From Photorhabdus laumondii subsp. laumondii (GTDB taxonomy: Bacteria; Pseudomonadota; Gammaproteobacteria; Enterobacterales; Enterobacteriaceae): a stretch of DNA of 64,000 nt. The translations under genes were made by a program, and so were the position numbers. The stretch lies in the NCBI RefSeq assembly GCF_003343245.1, contig NZ_CP024901.1, positions 2,170,001 to 2,234,000 on the forward strand, given 5' to 3'. Shown here piece after piece: positions 16,992 through 27,280 of this stretch (its first letter is position 1; each line of letters starts with the position of its first letter). Under the pieces are notes generated by a model. It searched no databases and was not told the origin of the DNA. It saw only the letters and a list, made by a program, of their open reading frames with translations.

Positions 16992-17013
16992 ATTGTCCTT
17001 GACAACGAGGCGA

Positions 17014-17042
17014 ATAATATCTGGGTATTTTGGGCTTGTCAA
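17014..17042 (-). promoter_or_regulatory. promoter of tRNA-Asn copy 3
   Basis: Minus strand TTGACA, 17-nt spacer, TATTAT. Confidence 0.65.
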
Positions 17043-17702
17043 AGGGGAAAATTAAAAATTGAGTTTGATTGGTTAACTGATGTTCAATAATGATATTTTT
17101 TACCATTTTTTGATCAATTAAATTTTCAGCTCAAGGAATGCGAGAGTTAACTGATATTTATCCATGATAATTAGATGGTGAAAATATCATCTATATTTTT
17201 ATTTAGGAAATAATTAATCATGAGCATTAAAAATATAATTAAATATATATTAGATAATTTTATTTTTGTGTTATTTATGATATTTTTATATTTCATGGTA
17301 ATTTTCCTATTTTATCTGTTTTAATAGATCACTTATTGTATTTTGATATTTATTAGCGGATTTACTCGTCTATAATTATTAACTGAAAAAGTAATTTGTT
17401 ATTTGATCTCTGATTTGGCAAACATGATGTTAATTCACGCCAAAACGAATGGTAAAGAGTTTGCCATTAATAATGAAATCTCATTTTCTGCTAGTATACT
17501 AAGATATTCTCGATCTAATAATATGTTTGTATAGGCATATAAAATGCAATAAAGTGAATAATAACTATTTCAGGAAGTATTTTAAATTAAATAATTGGTA
17601 AGGAGGTGAAAATAATTTTAAATATAAAATAAGTAAATAATATTTCCCCGAAAAGAGTGGCTAATTTTCTGGTGATTTTTATAGAATAGATGAGGAGAAG
17701 TC
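17043..17702. other. AT-rich gene-free stretch before orphan gene
   Basis: 660 bp of very AT-rich DNA without a credible open frame. It probably contains the promoter of the gene at 17703, but several AT-rich boxes compete and I cannot choose one. Such AT-richness is typical of H-NS-bound accessory DNA. Confidence 0.4.
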
Positions 17703-18779
17703 ATGAAGTTTTTAATTAATACTGATGTAACTAACTGGGTTTCACATAAAGACTGGTTTAACGTTCCATTACGATTGTTTGTAGTTCTACAAGATGATGA
17801 TGGTTCTGCATCATTAGAAAATTACAAAAGTAAAATCGTGGTGAATGGCTTGAATGAGGGCGAATATGAAATCGTAAATAACAATAACATATTTGATCCC
17901 ATTAGTAGAGCATCTGAAATATTAGTAAAAATCAAGACAGATCAGAGGGTTAATGCTACAATCGGTTTTGATGCTGAAGTAACGGATGCGAGTGGTGGTG
18001 TGGTAGCGAAAGCCGCTCTGAGTCGATTTAAACTAAAGTCAGTAGGATTGGCAGCACCTGTATATCCGGCACATTATGATAATGTTATTAGCGGTGATGA
18101 TATAAAAGCAGGAGTTAGAGTACTTTTTACTGATTCCAATATTTTAGATAAATATGAACTGAAATTTGTTTTTGATAATGATAATGTTGAAGTTGTTCCT
18201 GGTGTACAAAATAGCGGTGATATTCGTAGTTTGCCGGTGAAAAATGATCTTCTTACTGAAGGCAAGCATGATAGCCTTTATTATACTATTAGCGAAAGCG
18301 GTACTGCTAGATTTTCTGCTATTCAACGTGTACTTGTAGAGCTTGATAAAGATTCTGCAACAGTCCAGGTGCGTCGTGATTTAGAAGTGCCTTATATTGA
18401 AGAGTATGATGAAAATAGGGGTCGACCGATTGGTGAGAGTATTATTGATTATGATATCAATATTTTGGTCAACGATGTAAAACTTAAAGATAAGGAGTTG
18501 AAAAAAGGTACAGTACATATAAGAGGGTATTCTGCTGACAATCGAGATACAGGGGAATTAGTATTAAAGATAGATTCTTTACAAGGTAGTGAAGATAATA
18601 TCTTCCGGTTAGCTGTAATTAAGCCTGAAGAAAATGCTGATGGTCAACCGGGTGGAGTTGATTTCTTTAATTATATAGGTAATGGTCAGGTAAAAATTCA
18701 CTACGAAATATCATTTGTTGGTGAAGTGAATGTATTGCATAAATCTAAAGAGAAGGTTTATAAGGTAGTTCTGGACTGA
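17703..18779 (+). CDS. orphan 358-aa protein between tRNA-Asn genes
   Basis: The ATG at 17703 follows gatgaggagaagtc (Shine-Dalgarno gaggag). There is no signal peptide or membrane segment. The composition is rich in Asp, Val, Ile and Asn with alternating patterns that suggest beta structure, and it may hold two or three similar beta domains (VVNGLNEGEYEIVNN; GIRS/VPVKND; HIRGYSADNRDTGELVLKI). No family recognised. It is the only protein gene in the tRNA-Asn array, is preceded by AT-rich DNA and ends at a bidirectional terminator, so it stands alone. Likely horizontally acquired. Confidence 0.65.
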   Translation: MKFLINTDVTNWVSHKDWFNVPLRLFVVLQDDDGSASLENYKSKIVVNGLNEGEYEIVNNNNIFDPISRASEILVKIKTDQRVNATIGFDAEVTDASGGVVAKAALSRFKLKSVGLAAPVYPAHYDNVISGDDIKAGVRVLFTDSNILDKYELKFVFDNDNVEVVPGVQNSGDIRSLPVKNDLLTEGKHDSLYYTISESGTARFSAIQRVLVELDKDSATVQVRRDLEVPYIEEYDENRGRPIGESIIDYDINILVNDVKLKDKELKKGTVHIRGYSADNRDTGELVLKIDSLQGSEDNIFRLAVIKPEENADGQPGGVDFFNYIGNGQVKIHYEISFVGEVNVLHKSKEKVYKVVLD

Positions 18780-18821
18780 TTATTTTGGTGCTGGCAAATG
18801 TGCTGTTGCTTACATAGAAAA

Positions 18822-18845
18822 AAGCCCAATAAGAATTGGGCTTTT
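18822..18845. terminator. bidirectional terminator after the orphan gene and tRNA-Asn copy 4
   Basis: Stem aagcccaat/attgggctt with A-run before and T-run after, so it can stop transcription from both the plus-strand gene and the minus-strand tRNA. Confidence 0.8.
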
Positions 18846-18924
18846 CTGCATGCTAGCCATATTTTTGTATACTGGTTATTTCATGCGTCCTAGAGATTCT
18901 CTTTAGCATCTCCAGGCTTGAATT

Positions 18925-19000
18925 TGGCTCCTCCAACTGGACTTGAACCAGTGACATACGGATTAACAGTCCGCCGTTCTACCGACTGAACTATGGAGGA
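18925..19000 (-). tRNA. tRNA-Asn(GUU), copy 4
   Basis: 76 nt with encoded CCA, identical in sequence to copies 2 and 3. Promoter on the minus strand: TTGACA at 19051-19046, 17-nt spacer, TAATAT at 19028-19023. Confidence 0.96.
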
Positions 19001-19022
19001 ATCGTTCTTGAGAACGGGGCGA

Positions 19023-19051
19023 ATATTAGCGATCAATTGAAAAGCTGTCAA
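19023..19051 (-). promoter_or_regulatory. promoter of tRNA-Asn copy 4
   Basis: Minus strand TTGACA, 17-nt spacer, TAATAT, then a GC-rich discriminator. Confidence 0.7.
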
Positions 19052-19144
19052 CGCAAAAAAGCTTACTAGTTTGTTATTTGCTTGCCATATGAGCGCATTG
19101 TCTTATAACTATGCTATTTTACTGAAATTGAGTACTTTTGTTCA

Positions 19145-19651
19145 TTATCGGCTATGCATCATCGGTAACGATGTTGCTATATGTGATTGTTCAGGAAATG
19201 CCATGATATAAACATCATAAAAATGAATTTCACCTTTCATTTGTATAATGCGCTTGATTTCATCTTTTATTGTCAATGGAACATGAGGGTGGGAACAAAG
19301 CTCTTTGATTGCACAGTCTGAGATTTTTTCGCTGACGAACCATTCGCCGTTGTAACATACCCGTAGATCAAGTACGCCGATATCATCAAACCGATACACA
19401 GGTTTGATTTCGAGTAATAAAACCGCCGACATAATAATGAAGAGTACTGTAAAAGCTAGCAGTGAAAGTAAACTAAAATAGGGGGCGTACCAGATAAGTG
19501 CAGCGAGAAACAGATAGGATACAAGCATAGCCAGGCAGAGATAAGGATGGTTACTGATGAATTGGCTGTTAAAACGGGGTTTACCATCACGTTGTTCTTC
19601 GATGTTGATTCGTTCAAGATCCTGAATCAGTATCTGTTTAATGATATTCAT
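19145..19651 (-). CDS. ylaC: YlaC-family inner membrane protein
   Basis: 168 aa, close to E. coli YlaC in length and layout. A charged N-terminus (QDLERINIEEQRDGKPRFN) is followed by two membrane helices (residues ~38-58 and ~62-82), then a cytosolic domain with the family block FDDIGVLDLRVCYNGEWF and MKGEIHFYDVYIMA. The E. coli homologue is an uncharacterised inner membrane protein. It stands alone between the tRNA-Asn array and the cold-shock gene. Confidence 0.8.
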   Translation of the reverse strand: MNIIKQILIQDLERINIEEQRDGKPRFNSQFISNHPYLCLAMLVSYLFLAALIWYAPYFSLLSLLAFTVLFIIMSAVLLLEIKPVYRFDDIGVLDLRVCYNGEWFVSEKISDCAIKELCSHPHVPLTIKDEIKRIIQMKGEIHFYDVYIMAFPEQSHIATSLPMMHSR

Positions 19652-20134
19652 ATATTGACCTGATTAAGCAAAGGAAAAGTGAAATATTTTCATAAATATA
19701 TTGTTCTTAAGGTTAGCATGGGGGAGGTAATCTTACGTAGATCAGTTGTTTTATTTTAATCAGCCAATTGTTATTGACTAAGATTAACTCTAATGCTTTC
19801 ATTAAGATAAAGGTTGAATAAATCAAAAAAATTTATAACTAATGGCATTGTTTGTTAATTATTGCTTTAATAATGAGCATAAATATTTTTTTTAAAACAC
19901 CTATGCATAAAAAGGTTGCTATTCCTTTTCTATCATGAGTTAATGCAGCCGGCCTGATAAACAGACCTACTTTATGTACGACATCTTGAGTTAATGAGTT
20001 ATGTGTAAGTGTTATCCCCAGATAGCCTTTGTTGACGCGTTTCCTTCTTAGTGCCTCCATAAGTAATAGCTGATATAACTGGCCAATACATGCCCAATGG
20101 TGGCAAAATTTTTTTGATATATAGGAAAGTCACA
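19652..20134. other. intergenic region ylaC-cspC, no gene seen
   Basis: 483 bp. Short frames on the minus strand lack ribosome sites and recognisable sequence. The right part is presumably the promoter and long 5' leader of the cold-shock gene, as is usual in this family. Confidence 0.4.
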
Positions 20135-20347
20135 ATGTCTGACAAAATGAAAGGTCAAGTGAAGTGGTTCAACGAGTCTAAAGGCTTCGGTTTCATCACC
20201 CCAGCTGACGGTAGCAAAGACGTATTCGTTCACTTCTCTGCCATTCAGGGTAACGGTTTCAAAACTTTGGCAGAAGGCCAGAACGTAGAATTCACCATTG
20301 AAAATGGTGCGAAAGGTCCAGCTGCAGCAAACGTAATGGCTATCTGA
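20135..20347 (+). CDS. cspC: CspA-family cold-shock protein (CspC/CspE type)
   Basis: 70 aa from the ATG at 20135, preceded by aggaaag; an upstream in-frame ATG at 20090 would add residues foreign to the family. Both RNA-binding motifs are present: KGFGFI (RNP1) and VFVHFSAI (RNP2). The middle ([15 protein letters not shown]) matches enterobacterial CspC, and the end ([12 protein letters not shown]) is nearer CspE, so the letter is uncertain. These proteins are constitutively made RNA chaperones and antiterminators. A strong terminator follows. Confidence 0.9.
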   Translation: MSDKMKGQVKWFNESKGFGFITPADGSKDVFVHFSAIQGNGFKTLAEGQNVEFTIENGAKGPAAANVMAI

Positions 20348-20364
20348 TTGCTTGGATGATTTTG

Positions 20365-20400
20365 AAGCCCGTCACTATTTTCTATAATGACGGGCTTTTT
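20365..20400 (+). terminator. intrinsic terminator of the cold-shock gene
   Basis: Perfect 10-bp stem aagcccgtca/tgacgggctt with a 13-nt loop, then a T-run. Confidence 0.9.
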
Positions 20401-20810
20401 CTTTGCTAAAGCCATATCTTTCTTTACTTATTAGTTACTCCTGATTATACTTCGTACAAATTTTATTGGAGAGATAGTCATTGGATAGTCAAAGTTTTCA
20501 GTTAAATAGACAATAAAACGGCAAGCTATTTATTTCCTTCCGATCTGCTGCTTGCCAAATAAAGCGGGCAGTACCACTCAAAATATCTGAGCTGTACTTA
20601 CTCAAAGAATGGTGTTATCCGATACTTAGAGCCTATTGAGATAGGCAGTTAGTCAAGTAGTCGGGATAGTATATTGGGTTTTTATTATGCTGTTATATAT
20701 TTACGCTTTGTTACCTCCTGGTATAGACAGAAAATAGGGCTGAATTAAACATTCAGCATACGTTTCTGTGTGCAAAATAAATGCACATGATTATTTATCC
20801 ATTTGGTTGT
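20401..20810. other. leader region before mgtC
   Basis: About 410 bp with no gene of size. In Salmonella the mgtC leader carries short Mg2+/ATP-responsive reading frames and alternative stems. I cannot identify equivalents here with confidence. Confidence 0.3.
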
Positions 20811-21521
20811 ATGGAGAATGTCATGTTAATAACTCCTTTTGTCTTTCATTTATTATCGGCTATGTGCTTTGGTGCATTAATTGGTGCTGAGCGCCAATGG
20901 CGTCAACGTATGGCAGGTTTAAGAACCAATGCATTAGTTGCGACTGGTGCAGCAGTTTTTATCCTTAGTTCAATAACAACTTCACCCGATAGTGCGGGTC
21001 GTATTGCTGCACAAGTTGTTTCAGGCATTGGTTTCCTTGGTGCGGGTGTCATTATGCGGGAAGGTATGAACATTCGTGGATTAAATACCGCAGCAACCTT
21101 ATGGTGTTCTGCTGGAATTGGTGTGCTGTGTGGCCTTGGCCAATATTGGCTAGCTGCGATAGCAACTGCCATTATTCTTTGCGCAAATATATTGTTACGT
21201 GAAGCAGCTCAACGTATTAATTTACAACCCAGGCAGCAGGCCATTGATCAAGTACAGTGTTATAAAATTCACGTAGTGTGTGACAGTGATGACGAAATTC
21301 TGGTGAGAACGTTAGTATTACAGGCGCTCAATGGAGTAGCAGTGAGGTTAAAATCATTGAGTTTCGCTGATAAAGTTCAACCTGGAAAATTTGAAGTGTG
21401 CGTTGAAGTGTTAGCAACACTGGATGAGCAAAAAGAGATAGAAGCAATTGTTTGTCGTATAAGTCTGGAAAAGAGCGTTAGCTCAATAAACTGGAAAATG
21501 GCTTCTGAACTACCGATCTGA
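20811..21521 (+). CDS. mgtC: MgtC-family virulence / Mg2+-starvation protein
   Basis: 236 aa. The ATG at 20811 gives MENVMLITPF, which lines up with the known N-terminus of MgtC; upstream ATGs at 20781 and 20787 are less likely. The first ~150 residues contain the conserved membrane domain (GALIGAERQWRQRMAGLRTN, VATGAAVFILSS, SGIGFLGAGVIMREG, GLNTAATLWCSAGIG), with about five helices. A soluble ACT-like C-terminal domain follows. MgtC inhibits F1Fo ATP synthase and is needed for survival in low Mg2+ and inside phagocytes. It is not followed by mgtB here. Confidence 0.9.
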   Translation: MENVMLITPFVFHLLSAMCFGALIGAERQWRQRMAGLRTNALVATGAAVFILSSITTSPDSAGRIAAQVVSGIGFLGAGVIMREGMNIRGLNTAATLWCSAGIGVLCGLGQYWLAAIATAIILCANILLREAAQRINLQPRQQAIDQVQCYKIHVVCDSDDEILVRTLVLQALNGVAVRLKSLSFADKVQPGKFEVCVEVLATLDEQKEIEAIVCRISLEKSVSSINWKMASELPI

Positions 21522-21872
21522 AAATCTTTTGTGTAAAACAGCAATCACTAGTTTGATAAGGAATCACCATTGACGAATGGTGTTTCGTCATAAGAAACAA
21601 ACAAAACGTTGCCTATGGTGTGTTTCCTCGGTTAGGCAACGTTAATTAAGCAGTTATTTAGCACTATTTTTCCGAATAATTAAGGTGAATATTTCGCCTG
21701 TAACGCTTTTATTGATATGTTGGTGATTCTGGCAAGGGGATAAATTATAAACAAAGCGGTGAAGCTTGTGATTAGAACGGTGGTAACAGTACTGTGTTGT
21801 AGTTTTGCAGATCTTGGTACTAAGAATGACTGATCGAATATCTTGTACCAAGAGAGAGGATGTTCTTGCTGC

Positions 21873-21986
21873 TATACCTGTTATCTTTCAAGTTGCCTCT
21901 TTGTTGGCTGTACTCACTCACCCCTGGTCACATAGTTCGCTATGCTCCCTTGCCGTCGCGATGCATCTTTGAAATCCATAGGTATA
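21873..21986. repeat. ERIC-type repeat 2 (shortened)
   Basis: About 114 bp with the same termini as the other copies (tatacctgttatctttcaag ... gaaatccataggtata). The central CGGGGATTCACTC block is deleted, so it is an internally shortened copy. Confidence 0.8.
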
Positions 21987-24980
21987 TTTGAGGCAGATAT
22001 GCGAAATGGTACTGGTCAAATAGTTACTGTTGTTACAATTAAATCTATAGTTGATGTAGATTTCATCTGACATTTAGTCGTAAACCAAGTTGATTACAAA
22101 TTTGCTTTATGCTAGCAATAGTTTCGGATGGTATTGTTGATTAATAGCTTCTCTAGGTAAAAGTCGTTCAATGCGGTATTTTTAGCCTTGGTTTTGTCAC
22201 TGGATTGACTGTTGAACATTGCTATTCTCATATCAGAATTTAGTCGTGGTAAACCTGATATCGGTATCATACGCGGGTACAGAAAAATTGATGAGTTGAT
22301 ATTTAATTTGGTTCTCCATCAGCCGCTCATTATTGCTCAGAATTTTCAGTGAAAATATCAATTATTTTCAAAGGGTAAGTAGAAGAAGTGATCTAAGTTT
22401 GTTCTTATATAAGAGTAAAATAGATAATAATTCTGCTTGATGGAGAATGTCGTGAAAAAATAATGGAAGTAGCTGATGGTTACCATCAGACAAGATCTTA
22501 GAGTATTAATTTAACAGTTCGATATTTATCCGATGATAAAGTAAAAACGTTTGTCATCTTTATGGTGATGAAAGCGTGATGATATTACAGGAGTTGCTAA
22601 CTTTCCTTGATCCCGTGGAGGGGAGTGTGGTCCCTGTTATTTCTGTATTAAGAAAGAGTAACACAGCAGCAGGAGTTCTTACCGAGGATAATTCTGCTAT
22701 TACTGTCAGGATTTGCCATGATGTAGGGTTAGAATTCAAAGTTATTTTAGCATTCTAACAAACAGAGTTGATGGTGACTGAAATCTTGAGAAATGAAATC
22801 AGATTGGTATTTAGCAAACTGTGCATCGTAAAAATCTTGTATTGCAAAAGAATGGGCATACAGTTGGTTTCTTGATGATAACATTAATGGTGCTGTGGTA
22901 TTGAGATACGCTAGTGTAGGCGTTTTTGCTAGTAAAGGTACAGATAGTGCAAAAAAAGCGATAGATATTACTAGGCTTGATAAGAATTTAGGGGTGTCAA
23001 ATGAAGGGCCGTTAAGAGAAGAGAGGCGAGTGGAAGTATTATCAAGTGCTTGAATATAACGGCAAGTTTGAACTTTGCAATGTTTTTTCAATGTTGATTA
23101 CCAGAGCCTTTATTCCATTCTTTTTGGCGCAAAATATTCATTTACTAGTACAAGATCTGATGTGTGATATTTCTTGGTTTTTTACATTGAGATAAAATGG
23201 ATTAAACAGTTCCTGAGAAGATCATTATAAATGAGGTATCAAAAATGTTGAATATTCTGTGGTACTGGCAGAGCTAGTTTACTTCATTTTGATTTTATAG
23301 ATATATATGTTGATATTGATAATTTTTTAGTGAAAAATTTCGTTCGTCAGGTTTTATTTTAGCCAGATTAGTGTATTGAATTGTTATTTTTTCAGATATC
23401 TTTTGCTTATATATTGTGCTTATATATTGTGCATATAAAGGATGTGTTTTATCCAAAAAACAGATACATTTCCAGTGTTATTGATTACATAATTGATAAT
23501 GATTCTCGATAGCCATATTCTCTTCTTGTTTGATGAACTATTGGGTTTAGTGTCTTCGTTCTGAGAGTGTTTCTGTGATTAGGTTAGGTTGTAATCGGTT
23601 GTTGCATTAACTGTCATGTTTGATGAAGAGTTATAATTACTTGGAAAATTATCACTATTATTTATATGGGAAAGTAAATTTCTTATCAAAACCCTATTTT
23701 TTTCATCTTTTTTATGGATATCAGGATATTTATATCACCAATGATTATTAATTTCATTATTCTGGTGGGAAATGATATTGATTTTTATCTCTATTTCTAT
23801 TAATTATTTATACGGTAAATCTCAATTAATTATTTTGTTCCTGTAGAGTTAATTATTTTATCTATTCTTATCATTTAAGAAAATGACGTTAATGATATAT
23901 ATTAATGACATCATTAGCTATGTTTTTTATACGTATAAATAATGTTTTTGGGATGATAATCGTAAATATCACATGAAATAATGAAAAATGGAAAAAATGA
24001 CTTTTAATATTTCACTTGATTTGTATCATAAGAATATGAATTCGGAAATATCGTGTATTTTTTATTTAAATATTAATGTGTGTATTATTCATTTTTTATA
24101 TTATATAAAGGGTGGTAATTTAATTTATGATAGATATTTAATAGGGTTATATATTTATGTAGTTTGGGAATTTTATTTCTGGAATTGTATCTCTTATAGA
24201 ACTTTAAATGTAGATTGTGAGGATAATAAATCATATTTAATTAGTTTAAAATTATTAATGTATTTGAAATATATATATTGAACATGTGTGAATTTAATTA
24301 ATGATTAATTTGAAGTATGAAGACTAAAGATGAAAAAGATAAAGTAGTTGATAGAGGGGTTTTGCGTATTATTATATCATGAGATACAATTTTTGATAAG
24401 TTTTTCTAATTAATTTTGCTGCGGTTTGGGTTGTCAGGAGTCGAAATAGACCGATTTTTCTGGCTATCTCTAGGCTGGATATTGATTGTTATGCAATCAA
24501 TAAAATGTTGTTATAGTTGTTTTTTTATTCATTATCTTACTGTATTTTATGCTATTTTTGTATGGTTAGTGTTATCTTTGCATGGTGGTATGCATTTTTA
24601 GTTAAGCCTTTTGCTTAAAAAAAGCACAAATCTAAACGAAAAGTGATCATACCAGTATCTTTTTTGCAACTAAATTTTACATAAACTCAATCTGTTTTAT
24701 CGTACAAGTGGAGATGCCGGATCTCAGAATAAGATTATTGTTTACACTTATTACTCAGGGATAAAACTGTCTTTTTTAGTGCTAGTTTGACTCAAGATAG
24801 GATTTTTTATCGTTATTTTAAATTTATAAGTTTAATAGATCGTATAAAATCAAAAAATATATCTAATATTTTTATTTAGATAATTTAACTTATTAAAATT
24901 GAGAATTCGGATTTTATTTAATTGTTTGAATAGTTAATGAGCAATTCATCGATTAAATGCATATTAAAAGCCCTTGTTTT

Positions 24981-24996
24981 TGTGAGTTATGTCACA
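24981..24996. promoter_or_regulatory. CRP-binding site upstream of flhDC
   Basis: TGTGAGTTATGTCACA fits the CRP consensus TGTGA-N6-TCACA exactly. Its centre is about 330 bp before the flhD start. E. coli flhDC is activated by CRP bound about 70 bp before transcription start and has a long leader, so the same arrangement with a ~260-nt leader would fit here. Confidence 0.75.
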
Positions 24997-25317
24997 TAGT
25001 ATTTAAAATTGCGCCCTCTTTCCGTTGTATAAGTTGATGATTCAGGAGTAAAGTTGTTCTGCATTAAGAATATTCTTAATCGCCAATGAAAAATGTTATA
25101 TCAGGTAACGCAATAATACTTTTGCATCTCACTACCGTAATATTTTTGAAGTTGGATGAATCAAAAGTAATACAAAGGATGGTTACTGCTCTGACTAAGC
25201 CTGTATATTTTAGTTATGTAAGAGATTATTAATCCCTAAGCTATTTTAGGAATTTTGTCACGAGTGGTTTTTCGAACACTTAACTGATTTTTTAATGTAA
25301 TCGGACGGGATAGAGAA

Positions 25318-25671
25318 ATGAGTACGGTTGAATTGCTCAAACATATTTATGACATAAATTTATCGTATTTGCTTTTAGCTCAGCGATTAATTAACCATGA
25401 AAAAGCGTCAGCGATGTTCCGTTTAGGTATTAGCGATTCTATGGCTGATACGTTGTCTGAATTGACATTACCTCAGTTGGTCAAGCTCGCTGAGACTAAT
25501 CAATTAGTCTGTAATTTCCGGTTCGAAGAGAGTGAAACTATTCAGCAGCTTACTAGGGAATCTCGAGTGGATGATTTACAACAAATACATACAGGCATTT
25601 TGTTATCGACTCATTTGTTTCAGAAGTTATTTTCGAAAAAAGACGATACGTCAGTGAAAAAAAGAGCATAA
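25318..25671 (+). CDS. flhD: FlhD, flagellar master regulator subunit
   Basis: 117 aa, family length. The whole chain matches FlhD ([58 protein letters not shown]). With FlhC it forms the FlhD4C2 complex that activates class II flagellar promoters through sigma-70. flhC begins 3 nt downstream. A consensus CRP site lies ~330 bp upstream. Confidence 0.97.
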   Translation: MSTVELLKHIYDINLSYLLLAQRLINHEKASAMFRLGISDSMADTLSELTLPQLVKLAETNQLVCNFRFEESETIQQLTRESRVDDLQQIHTGILLSTHLFQKLFSKKDDTSVKKRA

Positions 25672-25674
25672 GAG

Positions 25675-26256
25675 ATGGCCGAGAAAAGTATAGTTCAAGA
25701 AGCTAAGGATATACAATTGGCGATGGAACTCATCACTTTGGGGGCACGGTTACAAATGCTTGAAAGTGAAACACAATTGAGCAGAGGGCGACTAATTAAG
25801 CTTTATAAAGAATTGAGAGGGAGTCCTCCGCCCAAGGGGATGCTGCCTTTTTCAACAGATTGGTTTATGACGTGGGAACAGAATATTCATTCATCGATGT
25901 TCTATAATGCCTATCGTTTTTTACTCAAGAGTGGTTATTGTGAAGGTGTAGAGGCTGTTGTTAAAGCGTATCGACTCTATCTTGAACAATGTCCTCCTGC
26001 TGAAGGGGATGCACCGGTTTTGGCGTTGACTCGTGCCTGGACGTTGGTACGTTTTGTGGACAGTGGCATGTTGCAACCTTCACAATGTCGGACTTGTGGT
26101 GGAACTTTTATTACTCATGCTCATCAACCTGTGAATAGCTTTGTTTGTAGCCTTTGCCAACCGCCATCACGTGCAGTAAAAAAACGTAAACTTTCCTCAG
26201 AGTCTGCCGATACTAATTCACAACTGCTGGATGGACTTGCTCAGCACGCAGTGTGA
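25675..26256 (+). CDS. flhC: FlhC, flagellar master regulator subunit
   Basis: 193 aa. It contains the FlhC zinc-binding cysteines, CRTCGG and CSLCQ (residues ~138-160), and the family block [21 protein letters not shown]-binding and zinc-binding partner of FlhD. Transcribed with flhD and followed by a strong hairpin terminator. Confidence 0.97.
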   Translation: MAEKSIVQEAKDIQLAMELITLGARLQMLESETQLSRGRLIKLYKELRGSPPPKGMLPFSTDWFMTWEQNIHSSMFYNAYRFLLKSGYCEGVEAVVKAYRLYLEQCPPAEGDAPVLALTRAWTLVRFVDSGMLQPSQCRTCGGTFITHAHQPVNSFVCSLCQPPSRAVKKRKLSSESADTNSQLLDGLAQHAV

Positions 26257-26279
26257 ATTTAAATGGGAAAATTATTCCT

Positions 26280-26317
26280 ACAGGTTACAGATTTTACTTT
26301 TTCCTCCTGTAACCTGT
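26280..26317 (+). terminator. hairpin after flhC
   Basis: Perfect 11-bp stem acaggttacag/ctgtaacctgt with a T-rich loop. It separates the flhDC unit from motA and probably acts as terminator or attenuator. Confidence 0.6.
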
Positions 26318-26392
26318 ATTGAAATCACAACCATTCTGGATTCAAACTGCTCAACTTCCCATCCGCTCACCAGCTTAGCTAAAGGATATCGC

Positions 26393-27280
26393 GTGTTAGT
26401 ACTTTTAGGATATATCGTAGTTTTTGGTGCGGTAATCGGTGGTTACCTGATTGTAGGTGGTCATTTAGGCGCACTTTATCAACCCGCTGAATTTTTAATT
26501 ATCACTGGTGCTGGTATCGGTGCTTTCATTGTTGGTAACAACGGAAAAGCGATTAAGGCAACATTACGTGTTTTGCCAAAGGTCATGCGTAGATCTAAAT
26601 ATAACAAGGTGATGTATATGGATCTGATGGCGTTGCTTTTTCGGTTGTTAGCAAAATCCCGCATGCATGGTGTCTTAGCATTAGAGCGAGATATCGAACA
26701 TCCTCAGCAGAGTGATATTTTCACCCAGTATCCGCGTTTGCTTAAGGATAAGCATTTGATGGATTTTATCACTGACTACATGCGATTGATTGTGAGTGGC
26801 AATATGAATCCCCATGAAATTGAAGCTTTGATGGATGAAGAAATCGAAACTTATGAGCAGGAGAGCGAGATTCCGGCAACCAGCTTGATGATGGTTGGAG
26901 ATTCTCTTCCTGCTTTTGGTATTGTCGCTGCTGTTATGGGGGTTGTTAATGCTTTGGGGTCGGCAGATCGCCCGGCAGGAGAACTTGGCGTGCTGATTGC
27001 TCATGCAATGGTTGGGACATTCCTCGGTATTTTGCTGGCATATGGTTTTATCTCGCCATTGGCAACATTGCTACGTCAGCGCAGCGGTGAACATCTTAAA
27101 ATGATGCAATGCATTAAAGTGACATTATTGTCCAGCCTGAATGGTTATGCTCCACAAATTGCGGTTGAATTCGGTCGTAAAACACTCTACCTCACAGATC
27201 GCCCTTCTTTCACTGAATTGGAAGAACATGTTCGCCGGGTAAAAGCACCTGTTCAGCAAGAAACTGAAGAACAGGTATGA
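26393..27280 (+). CDS. motA: MotA, flagellar stator proton-channel subunit
   Basis: The GTG start at 26393 gives 295 aa, the E. coli length, with AAAGGA 6 nt upstream. The in-frame extension to 26231 runs through the flhC terminator and is not native. Four membrane helices (residues ~1-24, 32-52, ~170-190, ~203-223), with the Pro-rich functional segment [15 protein letters not shown] and the cytoplasmic charged loop. It overlaps motB by 4 nt (ATGA). Confidence 0.95.
   Translation: MLVLLGYIVVFGAVIGGYLIVGGHLGALYQPAEFLIITGAGIGAFIVGNNGKAIKATLRVLPKVMRRSKYNKVMYMDLMALLFRLLAKSRMHGVLALERDIEHPQQSDIFTQYPRLLKDKHLMDFITDYMRLIVSGNMNPHEIEALMDEEIETYEQESEIPATSLMMVGDSLPAFGIVAAVMGVVNALGSADRPAGELGVLIAHAMVGTFLGILLAYGFISPLATLLRQRSGEHLKMMQCIKVTLLSSLNGYAPQIAVEFGRKTLYLTDRPSFTELEEHVRRVKAPVQQETEEQV

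Larger units (their letters stand above)
21522..25317. other. long AT-rich gene-poor region upstream of flhD
   Basis: 3.8 kb with one ERIC-type repeat (21873-21986) and no convincing gene. Short frames at 22,576-22,758 (plus), 22,747-23,091 (minus), 23,988-24,281 (plus) and 24,416-24,601 (plus) lack good ribosome sites and known motifs. 22,440-23,100 is the most gene-like part and could be a decayed gene. The right 350 bp hold the flhDC control region. Confidence 0.45.

Noticed and set aside
19839..20060. 73-aa minus-strand frame upstream of the cold-shock gene
   Set aside because: No ribosome site and overlaps the expected promoter/leader region.
20090..20134. Longer cold-shock protein from an upstream ATG
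   Set aside because: The added residues are foreign to the family and the ATG at 20135 has its own ribosome site.
22747..23091. 114-aa minus-strand frame in the gene-poor region
   Set aside because: No ribosome site or known motif, with AT-rich composition. Possibly a decayed gene, but not supportable as a CDS.
26231..26392. N-terminal extension of MotA
   Set aside because: It runs through the hairpin after flhC and has no MotA similarity. The GTG at 26393 with AAAGGA gives the exact family length.
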